Shown piece by piece: positions 42,738-42,823 of a stretch of DNA of 42,823 nucleotides (positions are counted from its first letter, which is position 1; every line of letters begins with the position of its first letter). Below the pieces are notes generated by a model. That model saw nothing but the letters and a program-made list of their open reading frames with translations, searched no databases and was not told the origin of the DNA. The stretch spans positions 1 through 42,823 of the forward strand of contig NZ_CDBH01000002.1 in the NCBI RefSeq assembly GCF_000820305.1, written 5' to 3'. Position numbers and translations under genes: made by a program. This DNA is from Aeromonas dhakensis. Lineage in GTDB: Bacteria > Pseudomonadota > Gammaproteobacteria > Enterobacterales > Aeromonadaceae.

Positions 42738-42823
42738 CGTTGGCGCCTGCTGCGTCCGTTATTGTTCAATGTGCAAGATTGCTGAATTAATGGGGCCAGG
42801 CAGGCGGCTGGTGGGGGCCGGGG

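Overview
The window looks like a chromosomal segment of a GC-rich gammaproteobacterium, most likely Aeromonas. This is inferred from gene content and order: cyoABCDE followed by yajR; a trp operon with separate trpG and trpD but fused trpC-trpF, preceded by a WWW leader peptide and divergent from rnm; then yciO-scpA-scpB-rluB; plus azurin and Ivy. No rRNA, tRNA, phage gene, transposase or integrase was found. The only strong compositional break is at about 26.2-30.8 kb, which is clearly AT-rich.

Layout. 1-8.6 kb: end of an MFS transporter, ApbE lipoprotein, azurin, a small secreted peptide, a HutD/Ves protein, a nucleoside hydrolase, a DUF3634-like protein, and a two-gene unit of a Tat-exported flavoprotein (spermidine dehydrogenase-like) with a triheme cytochrome c. 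9.2-15.7 kb: the cytochrome bo3 quinol oxidase operon cyoABCDE and the MFS transporter yajR. 15.7-22.6 kb (minus strand): a lipoprotein hydrolase, tauABCD for taurine uptake and desulfonation, and a TPR/YdcF-like exported protein. 23-26 kb: a NupC nucleoside transporter with an upstream CRP-type site, the lysozyme inhibitor Ivy, a secreted crystallin-like protein and a DUF3297 protein.

26.2-30.8 kb is the most unusual part: an array of integron gene cassettes, all on the minus strand, without an integrase in view (a CALIN-type cluster). Four attC sites were located from their paired core sequences and from the extra base on one arm that sets their orientation. One closely resembles a Vibrio cholerae repeat (VCR). 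In transcription order the cassettes encode a divergent QueC-like PP-loop enzyme, a small protein with a GYP-repeat tail, a Lit-like (peptidase U49) HExxH protein, a PD-(D/E)XK nuclease-like protein and a decayed unknown gene. Lit is a known phage-exclusion protease and the other products fit defence themes, so the array may be a small defence store. That role is inferred. Two related GC-rich repeats in direct orientation bracket the array.

31.2-38.5 kb: the complete trp operon (trpLEGDC(F)BA) on the minus strand with a visible leader peptide, attenuator and operon terminator; most cistrons overlap or nearly abut. 38.5-42.7 kb (plus strand): rnm, whose last 72 bp are duplicated 121 bp downstream with only synonymous differences (a possible integration scar), then yciO, scpA, scpB and rluB, with a terminator.
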